Assembly (NCBI GenBank): GCA_950295325.1
Contig: OX485809.1
Coordinates: forward strand, 40,333,081-40,393,080
Direction of reading: 5' to 3'
Length of the DNA: 60,000 bases
DNA from: Polytrichum commune
Lineage: Eukaryota; Streptophyta; Polytrichopsida; Polytrichales; Polytrichaceae
In this document: positions 16,146 through 26,732 of the stretch, piece after piece
How the letters are laid out: every line of letters begins with the position of its first letter
Numbering within the stretch: position 1 is the stretch's first letter
The notes under the pieces: generated by a model
Seen by the model: the letters and a program-made list of their open reading frames with translations, nothing else
Told to the model about the DNA's origin: nothing
Database searches by the model: none
Program-made: the position numbers and the translations under genes

Positions 16146-19100
16146 TCACTTGTCAACAAACTTTGTCTTGACACCACCTCCTGCAACCAGAAAACCATAA
16201 CGTTAGGGCTGAATTGAGTTCATATATTAGTGTGCATGTCCACAAGTCATGTAATATTCTAAGATTGCTCGCTTATATGACAAGCCTTGCAAAATGTACT
16301 TCCTTCTGAAGAATGAAATGACCTACAGGGATGCTTTACCTTCCACTGGTTCGAAGTGGACCTCTCGTACATGCTCTGCATCAATATAGTACTCAAAACT
16401 GCACAATTGAAAAATATAGTAAATTGCAAGATAACTTATGTAAAACCTTAGCCTGTTTATTATATGCTTTCTTCAGCAACAAGAAAAAGAAAAGAGTGCA
16501 AACATGGAATATGAATACTTTGTGGATGAATATTGCTTTCCCTCCAAAAAAAACGGGGCAAAAAAAGTACCAACAAGGGCATCTGCACAACCCTCCTACA
16601 CAAACCCTGTGTCGAATGAAGACAGAGAAGGTTTTTGGCATTGGCTTTTCGGCCTTTTGTCTGAAATAAGGAGAAAAAAAGAAGACAGAAGATGCAGCTA
16701 CAGCTACTTGCATTCATCGACTTCAAGAAGATACTAGAGTCATAAAGCCATATGATTCTAGTCCACTAGGTGAAACCATATCCTATGAATTGGAGTATTC
16801 TTGAACTAGGTGTTATCTGTAAAAATAAAAACATCCAAACAATGGAGACACTGTAGTATATCTACATTTTCAAAGAAGGCAAAAATTACCTATTACAAAA
16901 ATCAACTTGAAGTCCCTCTTCAGAAGAATTTAAAAGCTGCTTTACAGCCTCTACTAAAACTGTCACAATCTCCGACTTGCGAGTGCTTGCCATCAGGCAA
17001 TCATATTCTGTTGGTATGCTTACAGCAAAAAAATTGTCACTAAGTTCACTCAAGCAAAGTCTTCCTATAGCCTGCACATTCCACAAGTACTTTAATCAGA
17101 GTACTGTTACCACTGAATCAGTTTATCAAATGGCAATAAATAATAGTATCTAGACAAGGGAACAAGGATAAAGAGGAGCTTGCCTGCAAAGCATAACGAT
17201 GCTTAAGGCGATAAAATGTAGGGTCGAGTATGTACAGGGCAGCATCTGTGATTATAATCACACGGCGGACCAGCTTGGCCTTGCGGTTTACCTTCATAAC
17301 ATTGTCAGCAAACAATACCTGCTTGTCTCCTGCATGTGCGCACTGCCATTGGGATTAGTAAATATTCGACGCCAAGAAGGGCAAAGCCAACATTAACAAT
17401 CACTAGGTCATCACCAGCAGTGTGGTGCCTTAGAAAACTATAGTCCACCATTTGAGTGGCCATAAAATTTGCAACTTCATTCAAGCATTCACATTCACTT
17501 AAGCCACGACCACCAACTTTATATACAGAAAATGATTGCCCTCCAATTCTTTTGTCTGGTTTTGTGATATGTGCTGATCCATTATGGTCAAATCCAATAA
17601 CCAGCGAAATGGTGATTGGTCCACGTTGACGATCAGATTGCCTCTACAGAATCTGTGCTACCTTCCAAAGTTGGAGTCCACCTAGTTTTAACACCCATAA
17701 GAGATCCCGGCTGTCCCTGGCTGTATGTAAAGAATCCTAATCGCCCAAAAACAAAGGGCCGTTTCATGGCACTAGCTGCATAACAAGGGTACAGAGCCCT
17801 GAACCTGCCAGGCTTCATTCAGCTCTACCCAAGAAAGAGCCTCAATGAAGCAGGTATTTCTACATCTTGCACAACTTGTCGCATAGATTGCGGTGTGGCC
17901 AAGTTAGGATGACAACTGCCCATAATGTGCAATGGGCCGCTCCAAGGTAGAGTGTCTCTGAGATTAGGTTGGCCAGTTCCATTGTTTTCTTTTGGGGCCC
18001 TACATGACCAAGTATTGAGCAAGCACAACTTGTTTTTCATAACTCACAGGACGTTCCCACGAGCTTCAATATTTTCCCTGATCAAATCTACGTTCTTCCC
18101 ATGCGTTTGCAAGCATCAGAAAATGGAGTGCAAGACATTGTCCACAATAAGGCATCAACTTCCAAAAGCATCCACTTCACACCGATCTACCATCAGAAAC
18201 CTACCTTTAATAACTGCAATTCAGCAAAATATGTGCTGAACCCTAGTCAACCCAATCAGTTCAGCGGTTCGTAGACATTGACAAACAGATTGCCTCTGAC
18301 CCAATCATTGCTACCTCATAAACCTGGAGTCCACCAGGAACTTAATTTCCTCAACCCTAAGAGATCCCAGGTAACTGTAAGGTATGTGCTGAACCCTAAT
18401 CAGCTCAAGAACAAGCACCAGCTACATCAACACAGAAACACGTCGACATTGACAAAGCAACTTCGACAGAACCTCTGCTACCTTACAAATGTAGAGACCA
18501 CCAGAATCCTGATTCTAACTAGAGTAAAGGATTCCATCTGGCGTCGTGAATGTGCCCTAAACCCTAATCACCCCAATCAGTTCACTGATTGATCCACATC
18601 CACAATCAGATTGCTTCTGACTCAATCTATACTCCCTCAAAAACCTCGAGTCCGCCAGAAATTTAACCTCTTCAACAGTAAAATCCCAGGCGTAACTCTG
18701 GGGTATATCCTGGACCCTAATCGCCTAATAACAAGCACCAGTTAAGTCAACACAGAAATACGTCGACATTGACAAATCAACTTGCCTTCAACGGGATCAC
18801 TCCTACTTTACAAACGTGGAGTCCACCAGAATCCTAATTCCAGCAGCAGTAAAGAATTCCATCTGACGTCGTAAATACGAGCTAGACCCTAATCACCCCA
18901 ACCAGTTCAGTGATTCCTTGACATCGACAATCAGATCACCTCTGACGGAATCTGTGCTACCTTACAAACCTGGATTGCACCCGAAACCTATATTGGAAAA
19001 TTAGTAGAGGAGTTGGAGTTGAAGTAAGAGTGGGAGTGGGAGTGGAAGAGTGAGAGTGAGAAAGAGACCTTGCTTTTGGAGGAGTTTCATGAGAGAGGGG

Positions 19101-19204
19101 TTGGAGGGCACATCGATGTAGTCGGCGGAGAAGTTGCGGAACATGGAGGATCGGCGACGGACCTTGACGCCCATGAAAGGCTCCATGGCCTCCTCCCCCG
19201 CCAT
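16146..19204 (-). CDS. TH1-domain protein (myosin-I tail homology), 185 residues, 5 exons
   Basis: Exons on the minus strand are 19204-19069, 17329-17184, 17071-16890, 16398-16340 and 16180-16146. They join in phase to a 185-residue protein ending VKTKFVDK. It starts MAGEEAMEP, then has the TH1 hallmarks RRRSSMFRNF, SADYIDV, LQKQGDKQVLFADNV, RVIIITDAALYILDP and a C-terminal FEYYIDAEHVREV strand. TH1 domains of class I myosins bind acidic membrane phospholipids. Plants lack class I myosins, and the protein has no motor, IQ or SH3 part, so a peripheral membrane adaptor role is inferred. Intron 1 (1.74 kb) is repeat-filled; intron 2 uses a GC donor (CAG|GCAAGC) with a normal AG acceptor; the rest are GT-AG. 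No stop or frameshift interrupts the model, so the gene looks functional. Confidence 0.9.
17308..18040 (-). pseudogene. broken unrecognised coding remnant inside intron 1 of the TH1 gene
   Basis: On the minus strand, one frame is open from about 18040 to 17633 apart from two nearby stops around 17820. It contains segments such as VVQDVEIPASLRLFLG and FGRLGFFTYSQGQPGSLMG. A different frame then stays open for about 110 codons without an early ATG from 17643 to 17308, with VIGFDHNGSAHITKPDK and GGQSFSVYKVGGRGLSE. The switch of frame and the stops suggest a decayed gene fragment. I do not recognise the family. It could instead be unspliced exons of another transcript. Confidence 0.3.
18235..18985. 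repeat. higher-order tandem repeat (~160-bp subunits, ~320-bp period) in TH1 intron 1
   Basis: Landmarks recur in alternation: GGAGTCCACCAG-type sites at about 18327, 18504, 18649 and 18822. Alternate subunits end in ATCCCAGG and in ATTCCATCTG, giving ~320 bp between like subunits. Subunits contain AACCCTAATC telo-box-like motifs. A single related copy lies at about 17625-17725. Confidence 0.7.
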
Positions 19205-19246
19205 AGCTCAAATCGGAATTGCAACGCACTAAATAATGCAGCTTCC

Positions 19247-19247
19247 C

Positions 19248-19285
<38 letters not shown>
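19247..19285. repeat. (CT)n(CA)n microsatellite upstream of the TH1 start
   Basis: About 12 CT and 8 CA dinucleotides lie 43 bp upstream of the TH1 ATG at 19204, so they would fall in its 5' UTR or core promoter. On the gene's own strand this is a GA tract, a common plant promoter element. Confidence 0.9.
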
Positions 19286-19419
19286 CACAAAGGCCCGACG
19301 TTCATCACCTCTGTCCAAGTATCTAGGACAGTAGTAGATGCACTGCTTGAAATGTGGAAGCCATCTACCACTGTCCTAGATACTGAGCAGTGATGGTGAA
19401 GTGACCTAACTTCTCTCAC

Positions 19420-20213
19420 TTATCGACACAAGGGCCCCTCTTAGTGTGTGTTGGAAAATTAGAGTGGGCCACACTAATTTTCATTTGAGGGTGTAATTAA
19501 TGTGGGTCGAAGACCCTAGGTCTTCCTTAAGTCTTCATCATGACTTCTAACCAACACATTGAATATTAGTTATAGGAACAAATAAGCACAAAATGAAATA
19601 TCACCCACATTAATTTTCTAGAAAAAACAATTCATGTGACCCATGCTAATTTTATACTATAATTTAGCGTGGGTTAAAAATTGATGTGGACCCACATACT
19701 TCTCATTATGAGAATTAGCGTGGGCTCTAAAAAATTTTGTGGCCACAATACTAGGATTATTTAATGTAGTTCCGATAGGGGAATATGGGAGATATACTAC
19801 TTGTGAAAGTTGTACCATCTGCCGAAATCCAAGATATTGGACAAGACAAAGGTGATGAACTAACTTCAGGGTCGATGTGCCAACAACTGAGTTCACCACA
19901 AGCATCTGGAAAATTGGTTAATTGGGGTTTCAAATGTAATAACTAGAACAAAAAAAACCCAGTTATTCATCAATTGGAGTTTTGTGAGTTTTGACCAATA
20001 AAAAGGGAAACTTCATATGATATTGTAATACATCACAAGTAGAAAAAATATCCTATGTGCAACTTAGATTTTGTGCGTAAATCAATTTGATTGTCAAAAA
20101 GAAGTGATATGTGTCATCATGTGATTTGTTGGGGTCCCTTCAAAAATGATTTGAGAAAGGAATTAATCTAGAGATAAGCTTTATTATACCCTATAATTGA
20201 AGTTGCAAAGCAT

Positions 20214-20257
<44 letters not shown>

Positions 20258-20587
20258 GAAGTTGAAGGCATGTGATTAATGCATTCTAAGATCTCTCATT
20301 GGTCAAAGAGGCCGAGACAGTCTAAATTCACTTCACAATAGAAGGTGAAGGCCTAAGGGCCTGAAAGCATTATCATGAATGAAAAGTTTGTTTGGATTCC
20401 TACATGACATACTATAAATAATATTTTGTGCTCTACCAAAATTTACGTTAGGCCCACCTCCAAGAGGTAGGCCACACATTATACTATGGTCTAGGATGGG
20501 CTAAAAGAATTTATCAACATATTACTCCCTCACACAATAACACCTTAGAAAACATCACTTGGATGAACATGACATAAATATGAGGTC
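19420..20587. other. intergenic, nothing recognised apart from a (CT)n run
   Basis: No gene is supported. A (CT)n run of about 19 units lies at 20217-20255. Short forms of a GTGGGCCACACTAATTTTC-like motif recur between 19.46 and 19.73 kb, suggesting an old small repeat. Confidence 0.45.
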
Positions 20588-21449
20588 ATACACAACCATG
20601 AGTAGGCAATTGACAATATGCAAAAACTTCAATGCACTTTAGGTGTTCGAAATTTCATTTTTCTCATGTTCAACATGAGATTTGGGATGACATCAAAACA
20701 TTCTAAACATGCACCTTTTTCGCAAGGGGGGTTGACGCACAAGTCTATATATAGTATGTACCTCTACATGTTGTATATGAGGCATGCACTAATACTTCTG
20801 CATCATCTTAGTGTCAAGATCCATCAAAACCTCCATCCTAGAATAGATCGAGTTCTAGCTAGGGTTGTAGTCATGTGGATTTGTGGCACAAAAGCTTATG
20901 GAAGATGGATTTTGAAACATAATATTATATATATATATATATGCGTTATTGTATGTCATAGAAGGTCAGCCACACGATATGAACACGTGTACTTTCAACA
21001 CATGTTGTAGAGGGTGCGATCCTCAACCACTCGAGTGAAATTGTGAATGAGAAACCTTTAACGCCCCTTCGAGCCCAATGTTAGACCGGTGAGACCTGAG
21101 AACACAAAATCCACACCATAAAGGAATCAAAAGGCAGTTGCCATGAAAGCCATCCCAAACCTACGTTGTGTTGTGCAACCTACGTTGGCATGCCAAAACC
21201 ACCACCACCACCACAACCGCATTGATTTGAGCTATCAATATCGTTGCACGACACATAAACACCATTGTGCATTGAGCCACATTTGATTGTTTTTTTTTTT
21301 TACCATACTTATTGACAAACTATATTCGAGCTTTGAGCTTGTGATCAGGCATCAAAAGCAAGACAACAACTGTAGTGAAACCTTGGAGTGGTGTACATTG
21401 AGAGTTGTACGTAAATGTTACCTGAGGATTTGGTTGTGGAAGAAGTTTA

Positions 21450-21824
21450 TTATAAACACACCGCAAGGTCGAGGGTTATGTTTCCAAGGATCGAGCCCAA
21501 CAATGATTCCAAAGTGCATGCGGTCACACTCACCGCGATGCCTAAACCCAATTCAAGGACTGCCACCGCGGTCACCTCCGATGGGCAACCGCATGTGCTT
21601 ACGACCACATTCCCGAGTATGTCCGGCACTGCACACGTGAGCGTTGCAAGAACATCGTCGACGAGGACGTCCACTGTGAGACCCACCCCTATCACAACAC
21701 CATTCACCGTGATCGGCTTGCAATATTTGTTCGTGCAAGACACCTTGTGACTGCTTGCCTGGACGGCCATGGCCATGGCTATCATGAGCGCGAACATGAG
21801 AGCAGTCTTGGCACCGGAAGCCAT
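21450..21824 (-). CDS. small secreted hydrophobic cysteine-containing protein, copy A (124 residues)
   Basis: The product starts MASGAKTALMF with a hydrophobic signal-peptide-like segment (LMIAMAMAVQA) and a probable cleavage site near residues 22-24. The mature part, about 100 residues, is rich in Val, Leu, Gly and Thr, with seven cysteines spaced C-x4-C near the start, then singly, then C-x-C, then two more, the last at the C-terminal CL. It resembles a small wall or surface protein and looks superficially hydrophobin-like, but it lacks the paired CC and the eight-Cys pattern, so I do not assign a family. The frame extends upstream to an ATG at 21920, but that lies at the expected transcription start just below the TATA box (21926-21933), so the internal ATG at 21824 is preferred. 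It differs from copy B at only a few residues. Confidence 0.75.
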   Translation of the reverse strand: MASGAKTALMFALMIAMAMAVQASSHKVSCTNKYCKPITVNGVVIGVGLTVDVLVDDVLATLTCAVPDILGNVVVSTCGCPSEVTAVAVLELGLGIAVSVTACTLESLLGSILGNITLDLAVCL

Positions 21825-21925
21825 TGGAAGAAGCGAGCGTTGGAAGTAGGAGGTGACTACGGTGGCAAGTTTGAGAGCTGTGCACAACTGATTGCAATGG
21901 ATGATGAACTCTGAGACCACGGCAT

Positions 21926-21933
21926 CTTATATA
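21926..21933 (-). promoter_or_regulatory. TATA box of secreted-protein gene A
   Basis: TATATAAG on the minus strand about 100 bp upstream of the chosen ATG. The same box and surrounding sequence occur in the mirrored position for copy B. Confidence 0.7.
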
Positions 21934-22860
21934 CGCTCATTCTAGGTGGATCCCTCCACGTAACTTTCATCCACCTCAACAATTAAATCATGTCAACATG
22001 CGTGCACATCTGCTTTAGGCGGCCTCCGGCTTTACGATCGTGGTGTGCGGACGTAGACGATTACTAAAGGATGTGCTGCATTGCTTCTTCACTTAATTGC
22101 CATATCCCAACCCCACCAGATCTTTTGCATGGAAAGAGTAGAACACTCCCTTGCAGATCAGCAGGATCGCACTCAGCTGTGGGCTTGTTCTGGCCAAATT
22201 CCAGCTCCATCAAAAACTTTGGTATTTGGATTGTGCAACATGATCATTCATCAGGATTGCTCGGAAAGTGCAGAATGCTCATTTACTACAAGATCTTGGA
22301 GCACGTAAGGGTTTGACATCTGAAACTATTCACTTTACAAATCCATACCTGATGCAAAAAGTGTTTTACTTAAAACGCAGTCCATGAGCAAGTCAACGAA
22401 CTTTTGTTATTATGAGCAGCCTCCAGGCATTGCTAAGGCTGTTCACATCCAATGTTTCATGTAGGTCAGGCGGCAATGTATGTCAATTATTGATTGACTT
22501 GTAAGACTCTATAATTTGTATTCACTACTGCGCCATTCCTACGAAAACCAAATATACCTGATTCAGTCCTATCAAAGTTTTTGATGGAGCTGGAATTTGG
22601 CCAGAACAAGCCCACAGCTGAGTGCGATCCTGCTGATCTGCAAGGGAGTGTTCTACTCTTTCCATGCAAAAGATCTGGTGGGGTTGGGATATGGCAATGA
22701 AGTGAAGAAGCAATGCGGCACATCCTTTAGTAATCGTCTACGTCCGCACACCATGATCGTAAAGCCGGAGGCCGCCTAAAGCAGATGTGCACGCATGTTG
22801 ACATGATTTAATTGTTGAGGTGGATGAAAGTTACGTGGAGGGATCCACCTAGAATGAGCG

Positions 22861-22868
22861 TATATAAG
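22861..22868 (+). promoter_or_regulatory. TATA box of secreted-protein gene B
   Basis: TATATAAG about 100 bp upstream of the ATG at 22970, conserved with copy A. It implies transcription starts near 22890 and a 5' UTR of about 80 nt. Confidence 0.7.
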
Positions 22869-22969
22869 ATGCCGTGGTCTCAGAGTTCATCATCCATTGC
22901 AATCAGTTGTGCACAGCTCTCATACTTGCCACCGTAGTCGCCTCCTACTTCCAACGCTCACTTCTTCCA

Positions 22970-23344
22970 ATGGCTTCCGGTGCCAAGACTGCTCTCATGT
23001 TCACGCTCATGATAGCCATGGCCATGGCCGTCCAGGCAGGCACTCACAAGGTGTCTTGCACGAACAAATATTGCAAGCCGATCACGGTGAATGGCGTTGT
23101 GATAGGGGTGGGTCTCACCGTGGACGTCCTCGTCGACGATGTTCTTGCAACGCTCACGTGTGCAGTGCCGGACATACTCGGGAACGTGGTCGTAAGCACA
23201 TGCGGTTGCCCATCGGAGGTGACCGCGGTGGCAGTCCTTGAACTGGGTTTGGGCATCGGGGTGAATGTGACCGCGTGCACTTTGGAATCGTTGTTGGGCT
23301 CGATCCTTGGAAACATAACCCTCGACCTTGCGGTGTGTTTATAA
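22970..23344 (+). CDS. small secreted hydrophobic cysteine-containing protein, copy B (124 residues)
   Basis: This is the paralogue of copy A in the opposite arm of the inverted duplication. Signal-peptide-like start, all seven cysteines and the C-terminal CL are unchanged. Differences from copy A are few: T for A in the signal segment, AGTHKVS for ASSHKVS after it, and GVNVTA for AVSVTA near the end. No stop or frameshift has accumulated in either copy, so both are probably functional or the duplication is young. The two genes are head-to-head and about 1.1 kb apart between their ATGs, so they could share regulatory sequence in the spacer. Family and function are unknown; an extracellular or cell-wall role is inferred only from the signal peptide. 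Confidence 0.75.
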   Translation: MASGAKTALMFTLMIAMAMAVQAGTHKVSCTNKYCKPITVNGVVIGVGLTVDVLVDDVLATLTCAVPDILGNVVVSTCGCPSEVTAVAVLELGLGIGVNVTACTLESLLGSILGNITLDLAVCL

Positions 23345-24737
23345 TAAACTTCTTCCACAACCAAATCCTCAGGTAACATTTACGTACAACTCTCAATGTA
23401 CACCACTCCAATGTTTCAGTGCATTTGTTGTCTTGCTTGTGATGGCCAATCACAAGCTCAAAGCTCGAATATAGTTTGTCAATAAGTATGATAAAAAACA
23501 AAAAACAATAAAATGTGGCTTGATGCGCAATGGTGTTTATGTGTCGTGCAACAATTTTGATAGCTCAAATCAATGCGGTGGTGGTGGTGGTTTTGGCATG
23601 CCAATGTAGGTTTGGGATGGCTTTCATGGCAACTGCCATTTGATTCCTTTATGGTGTGGATTTTGTGTTCTCAGGTCTCACCAACTCCAACGTTGGGCTC
23701 GAAGGGGTGTTAAAGGTTTCTCATTCACAATTTCACTCGAGTGGTTGAGGATCGGACCCTCTACGACATGTGTTGAAAGTACATATGTTGTGTGGCCGAC
23801 CTTCTACGACATACAACAACACATATATGTATATTTTTTATGTTTTGCAATCCATTTTCCATAAGCTTTTGTGTCACAAATCCACATGACTACAACCCTA
23901 GAACTTGATCTATTCTAGGAGGGAGGTTTTGATGGATCTTGGCACTAAGATGGTTCACAAGTATCAGTGCATGCCTCATATACAACATGTAGAGGTACAT
24001 ACTATAGACTTGTGCATCAACCCCCCTTGCGAAAAAGGTGCATGTTTAGAATGTTTTGATGTCATCCCAAATCTCATGTTGAACATGGGAAGGTTGAAAT
24101 TTCGAACACCTAAAGTGCATCAAAGTTTTTGCATATCATCAATTAGCTACTCATGGTTGTATGTAATTAAGGATGTGCACTGGTGAGGACAAAAGTATTT
24201 AACAGAAAAAACAAAAGCAACAACATAACAACCACAATTTCAAATGGTTGTATTCCATGTTCACCAACCACCATATTATTTGTGTAGTTTTACAATCTAA
24301 TGTAGGTCATATTGTAGCTTGAAATTGTTCATATTGCATCCATAAATCCAAATACACCTAAATCCTAATGTTGTGTTTAGCTATGTGATGTTTTTGAGAT
24401 TGTTGTTGCTTGAAGGAGTAATACGTTGTTATGTTCTTTTAGACCATGGGATCTGAAGATGTACTTAAACATGAGAGGCTTGACTGTGGAGTGTTGAATA
24501 TCTGTTTCGAATGTGGGATCTAACGCTAGTAGTCCTATACCTTTAAGCCTATGTATCTCTGAGTAATATGTGTTGCATTTGGGAGGCTCTTGGAGCAGTG
24601 CCTGGAAAGGAGGTCCTTCAAGAGCTCATGATAGTTAGCCCCATAGCATGGATGCGTATTGCATTCATTTATTCTTGTAGAGCAGAGCATTTGAATTGTA
24701 CTATGTGAGAATGGAGCATGAAGAAGATGGTGAATAA

Positions 24738-25320
24738 GGGCCACTTCACACATGAGCCAAGAGCCATGACCTTGTGATGGTGAGGACCCTGACTCTCATC
24801 CAAAGGCCGTACCATGGGTGTTGGGAAAGTCATTTTATGTAGTCTTGGGCCCTCAAGCATAGTGTGAAGTGAGAATGAACCATGTTACGGGACCATTGCA
24901 TATTTTGTCGGCGGAAAAAAGGGGAGGTTTTGGTTTAATGTAATATGTTTCAAAATTTATCAATTTAAGATAATTACTTGGTGATGTTTGTCTATCCTAG
25001 AATTTGCCATGCAGTTTGTCCTGAAATATGTACTGCCAAGAAAAATATATATAAAAGAAGTCATGGTCTCCCGGAATTTGCGTCAGGCCCACCTCTTGAA
25101 GGTGGGTCTGACGCAAATTCCAGGAGACCCACGGGGAGACCATGCACCCTTATCCACAACATGCCATGTCGGACTCCATGTAGATTTTTCATCCACGAAC
25201 TTTCCTTTGGGCCTTCACTTCCTAGTGTGAAGTGAACTTGGACGGTCTCTGCCTTTTCGACCAATGAGAGCTCTTACATTGCCATGGTCAGGGGCCTTCA
25301 GCTTGTGTGTGAAGTGGCCC
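24738..25320. mobile_element. PIF/Harbinger-type MITE, 583 bp
   Basis: The element starts GGGCCACTTCACACA and ends with the reverse complement GTGTGAAGTGGCCC. It is flanked by a TAA duplication at 24735-24737 and 25321-25323. A TWA 3-bp target duplication with GG-starting TIRs is the PIF/Harbinger (Tourist) signature. No transposase is encoded; the short ORFs inside are not credible genes. Confidence 0.8.
25065..25129. repeat. 29-30 bp near-perfect hairpin inside the MITE
   Basis: The arm GGTCTCCCGGAATTTGCGTC and following bases pair with the segment ending in ACGCAAATTCCAGGAGACC, across a 6-base loop. The predicted RNA would be a miRNA-precursor-like stem. Confidence 0.8.
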
Positions 25321-25509
25321 TAAGGTGGCAATGCGTCTCTGAATCAGTAGGTTGCAAAATTGGTGTGTGATGGAAAGACCTCTTGTCATGGTATCCATAT
25401 AGTTGAGCACTGACAAGCACATGGTATCCTAAAAATTGTCAATTTAAACTTGGCCGGTGCCAGCTTATTCATGGAATCTTTCTACAAGTGCTTGAGATTA
25501 CAACATTCA

Positions 25510-25643
25510 GGGCCACTTCACACACAAGCCAAGAGCCGTGACTGTGAAATTGTGAGAGCCCAAAAGAAAGTGTGCAAGGCCGTTCCAAGAAACCTCCAAA
25601 ATCATGTAGTGTGGTCACGGACCCTCAAGTGTAGTGTGAAGTC
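25510..25643. mobile_element. related short MITE copy
   Basis: It begins GGGCCACTTCACAC and ends AGTGTGAAGTCC. It shares internal segments (CCAAGAGCC, GACCCTCAAG, AGTGTGAAGT) with the first 130 bp of the larger MITE at 24738. No clean target duplication was found. Confidence 0.5.
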
Positions 25644-25673
25644 CTAGCGGAGAAGGCAAAGGAGAATCAAGCT

Positions 25674-26732
25674 GTGAAGGAAATAGGTACCAAGAGGACC
25701 CGGGAGAAGACAACACCGAATAAATCTCTACACCAAACTCCACAACGACGCCCACAAGCCTCACAGGTAAATTCTATTGTCCTGGAACGAAGGTTCCATC
25801 AAAAAATTTGGTATGGTTTCACTAACATGGAGAAATTGGCTATGGAAGAAGGGTTGGAAGAACTCTTCGATGGTGAATCCATTGAAGATAGGGTACTTAG
25901 GGGAGTGCCAAGGAAGGAAGCGGAAGAAATGGAGGGGGTCGCAATATCCTTCCCAAAGATACCCCAAATCTACTACCCAGGTAAGAGAGAGGATGGTGTC
26001 CTTGGACAACACCTCAACCTAACACAAATCCCATACGATATCCCAATTGATCCCAATACATGTCTCTCTTTGGACTTTCATGTTGCTATTGAATTTCAAT
26101 TACCCAACACCCCTCTCCTACGCAACCATGTGAAAGAACTAGTAAAGAAAAGACTTGAGTTTATGCAAATTCCTCTTGGCACTAACCTTATTGAGCCCAT
26201 ATTTATCATGTGCATGAGTGTCAAGAGAGGTGGGGAAAAAAGAGTTTGGGCAGGAATTGCCAAACTCCACCTTCTCCACCCCGAAATTGATGGTGTGGCT
26301 TTGTTGAAAGGACTTAGGCCATTCATTCTACAATTGGACCCCAAATCAACCCAAGGTACTCTTGGAAAGGTATGTAAGACTTACCACTCCATAGCTAGGA
26401 ACAACAACCTTTCAATCAAAATCACTAGCGAAACTTTGATTGATGTCTCTTCACACATGCTCTTCAAAGATATCTTAGAGAATAGTTTTAGGAGAGGTCA
26501 TGAATTTGAGATTGTAGAGGTGCAAAAAAGCACTCCCAACAATCATGCTTACATTGTTGCACCAACCCCCTCACAAGCCAAGAAAATCCAAACACTTCAA
26601 GTTGCAACACACCATGAAATTTTGGAAGGACAAGTGAACAAAGGGCCTTCTCTCACCTTGGAGCAAAAACAAAGGAAAGAAGCTCTAAACCCTCACCTTC
26701 TACAACCTTCCCATCTTGATGAGCATAGATGA
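25674..26732 (+). CDS. retroelement ORF1-like protein, unrecognised family
   Basis: The frame is open from at least 25674; the first ATG in frame is at 25827 (MEKLAMEEG), giving about 301 residues if that is the start. The N-terminus before it is basic and Gln/Pro-rich. The middle contains IPYDIPIDPNTCLSLDF and the end has a stretch like a small alpha/beta fold (HEFEIVEVQKSTPNNHAYIVA). No CCHC knuckle or known domain is recognised. It is followed by an overlapping ORF and then by sequence related to the 5' part of the LINE at 42 kb, so an ORF1-type RNA-binding protein of that or a related element is the best guess. A host gene is not excluded. Confidence 0.4.
   Translation: MKEIGTKRTREKTTPNKSLHQTPQRRPQASQVNSIVLERRFHQKIWYGFTNMEKLAMEEGLEELFDGESIEDRVLRGVPRKEAEEMEGVAISFPKIPQIYYPGKREDGVLGQHLNLTQIPYDIPIDPNTCLSLDFHVAIEFQLPNTPLLRNHVKELVKKRLEFMQIPLGTNLIEPIFIMCMSVKRGGEKRVWAGIAKLHLLHPEIDGVALLKGLRPFILQLDPKSTQGTLGKVCKTYHSIARNNNLSIKITSETLIDVSSHMLFKDILENSFRRGHEFEIVEVQKSTPNNHAYIVAPTPSQAKKIQTLQVATHHEILEGQVNKGPSLTLEQKQRKEALNPHLLQPSHLDEHR

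Larger units (their letters stand above)
20588..24162. repeat. inverted segmental duplication, two ~1.6-kb arms around a ~350-bp spacer
   Basis: The left arm (about 20588-22222) is the reverse complement of the right arm (about 22574-24162), with scattered substitutions and small indels. Both arm ends can be read directly: AACCATGAGTAG outermost and CCATCAAAAACTTTG innermost. Each arm carries one copy of a small secreted-protein gene with its own TATA box, and both genes point outwards. No transposon termini or target duplication were found at the edges. Confidence 0.9.

Noticed and set aside
18278-18592. 104-codon plus-strand ORF
   Set aside because: Lies in the tandem repeat within TH1 intron 1 and has low-complexity composition.
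22970-23344. Hydrophobin assignment for the secreted protein
   Set aside because: Seven cysteines with no CC pairs and wrong spacing; only the general character is similar.
24978-25264. Overlapping ORFs on both strands around 25.1 kb
   Set aside because: They arise from the palindrome inside the MITE.
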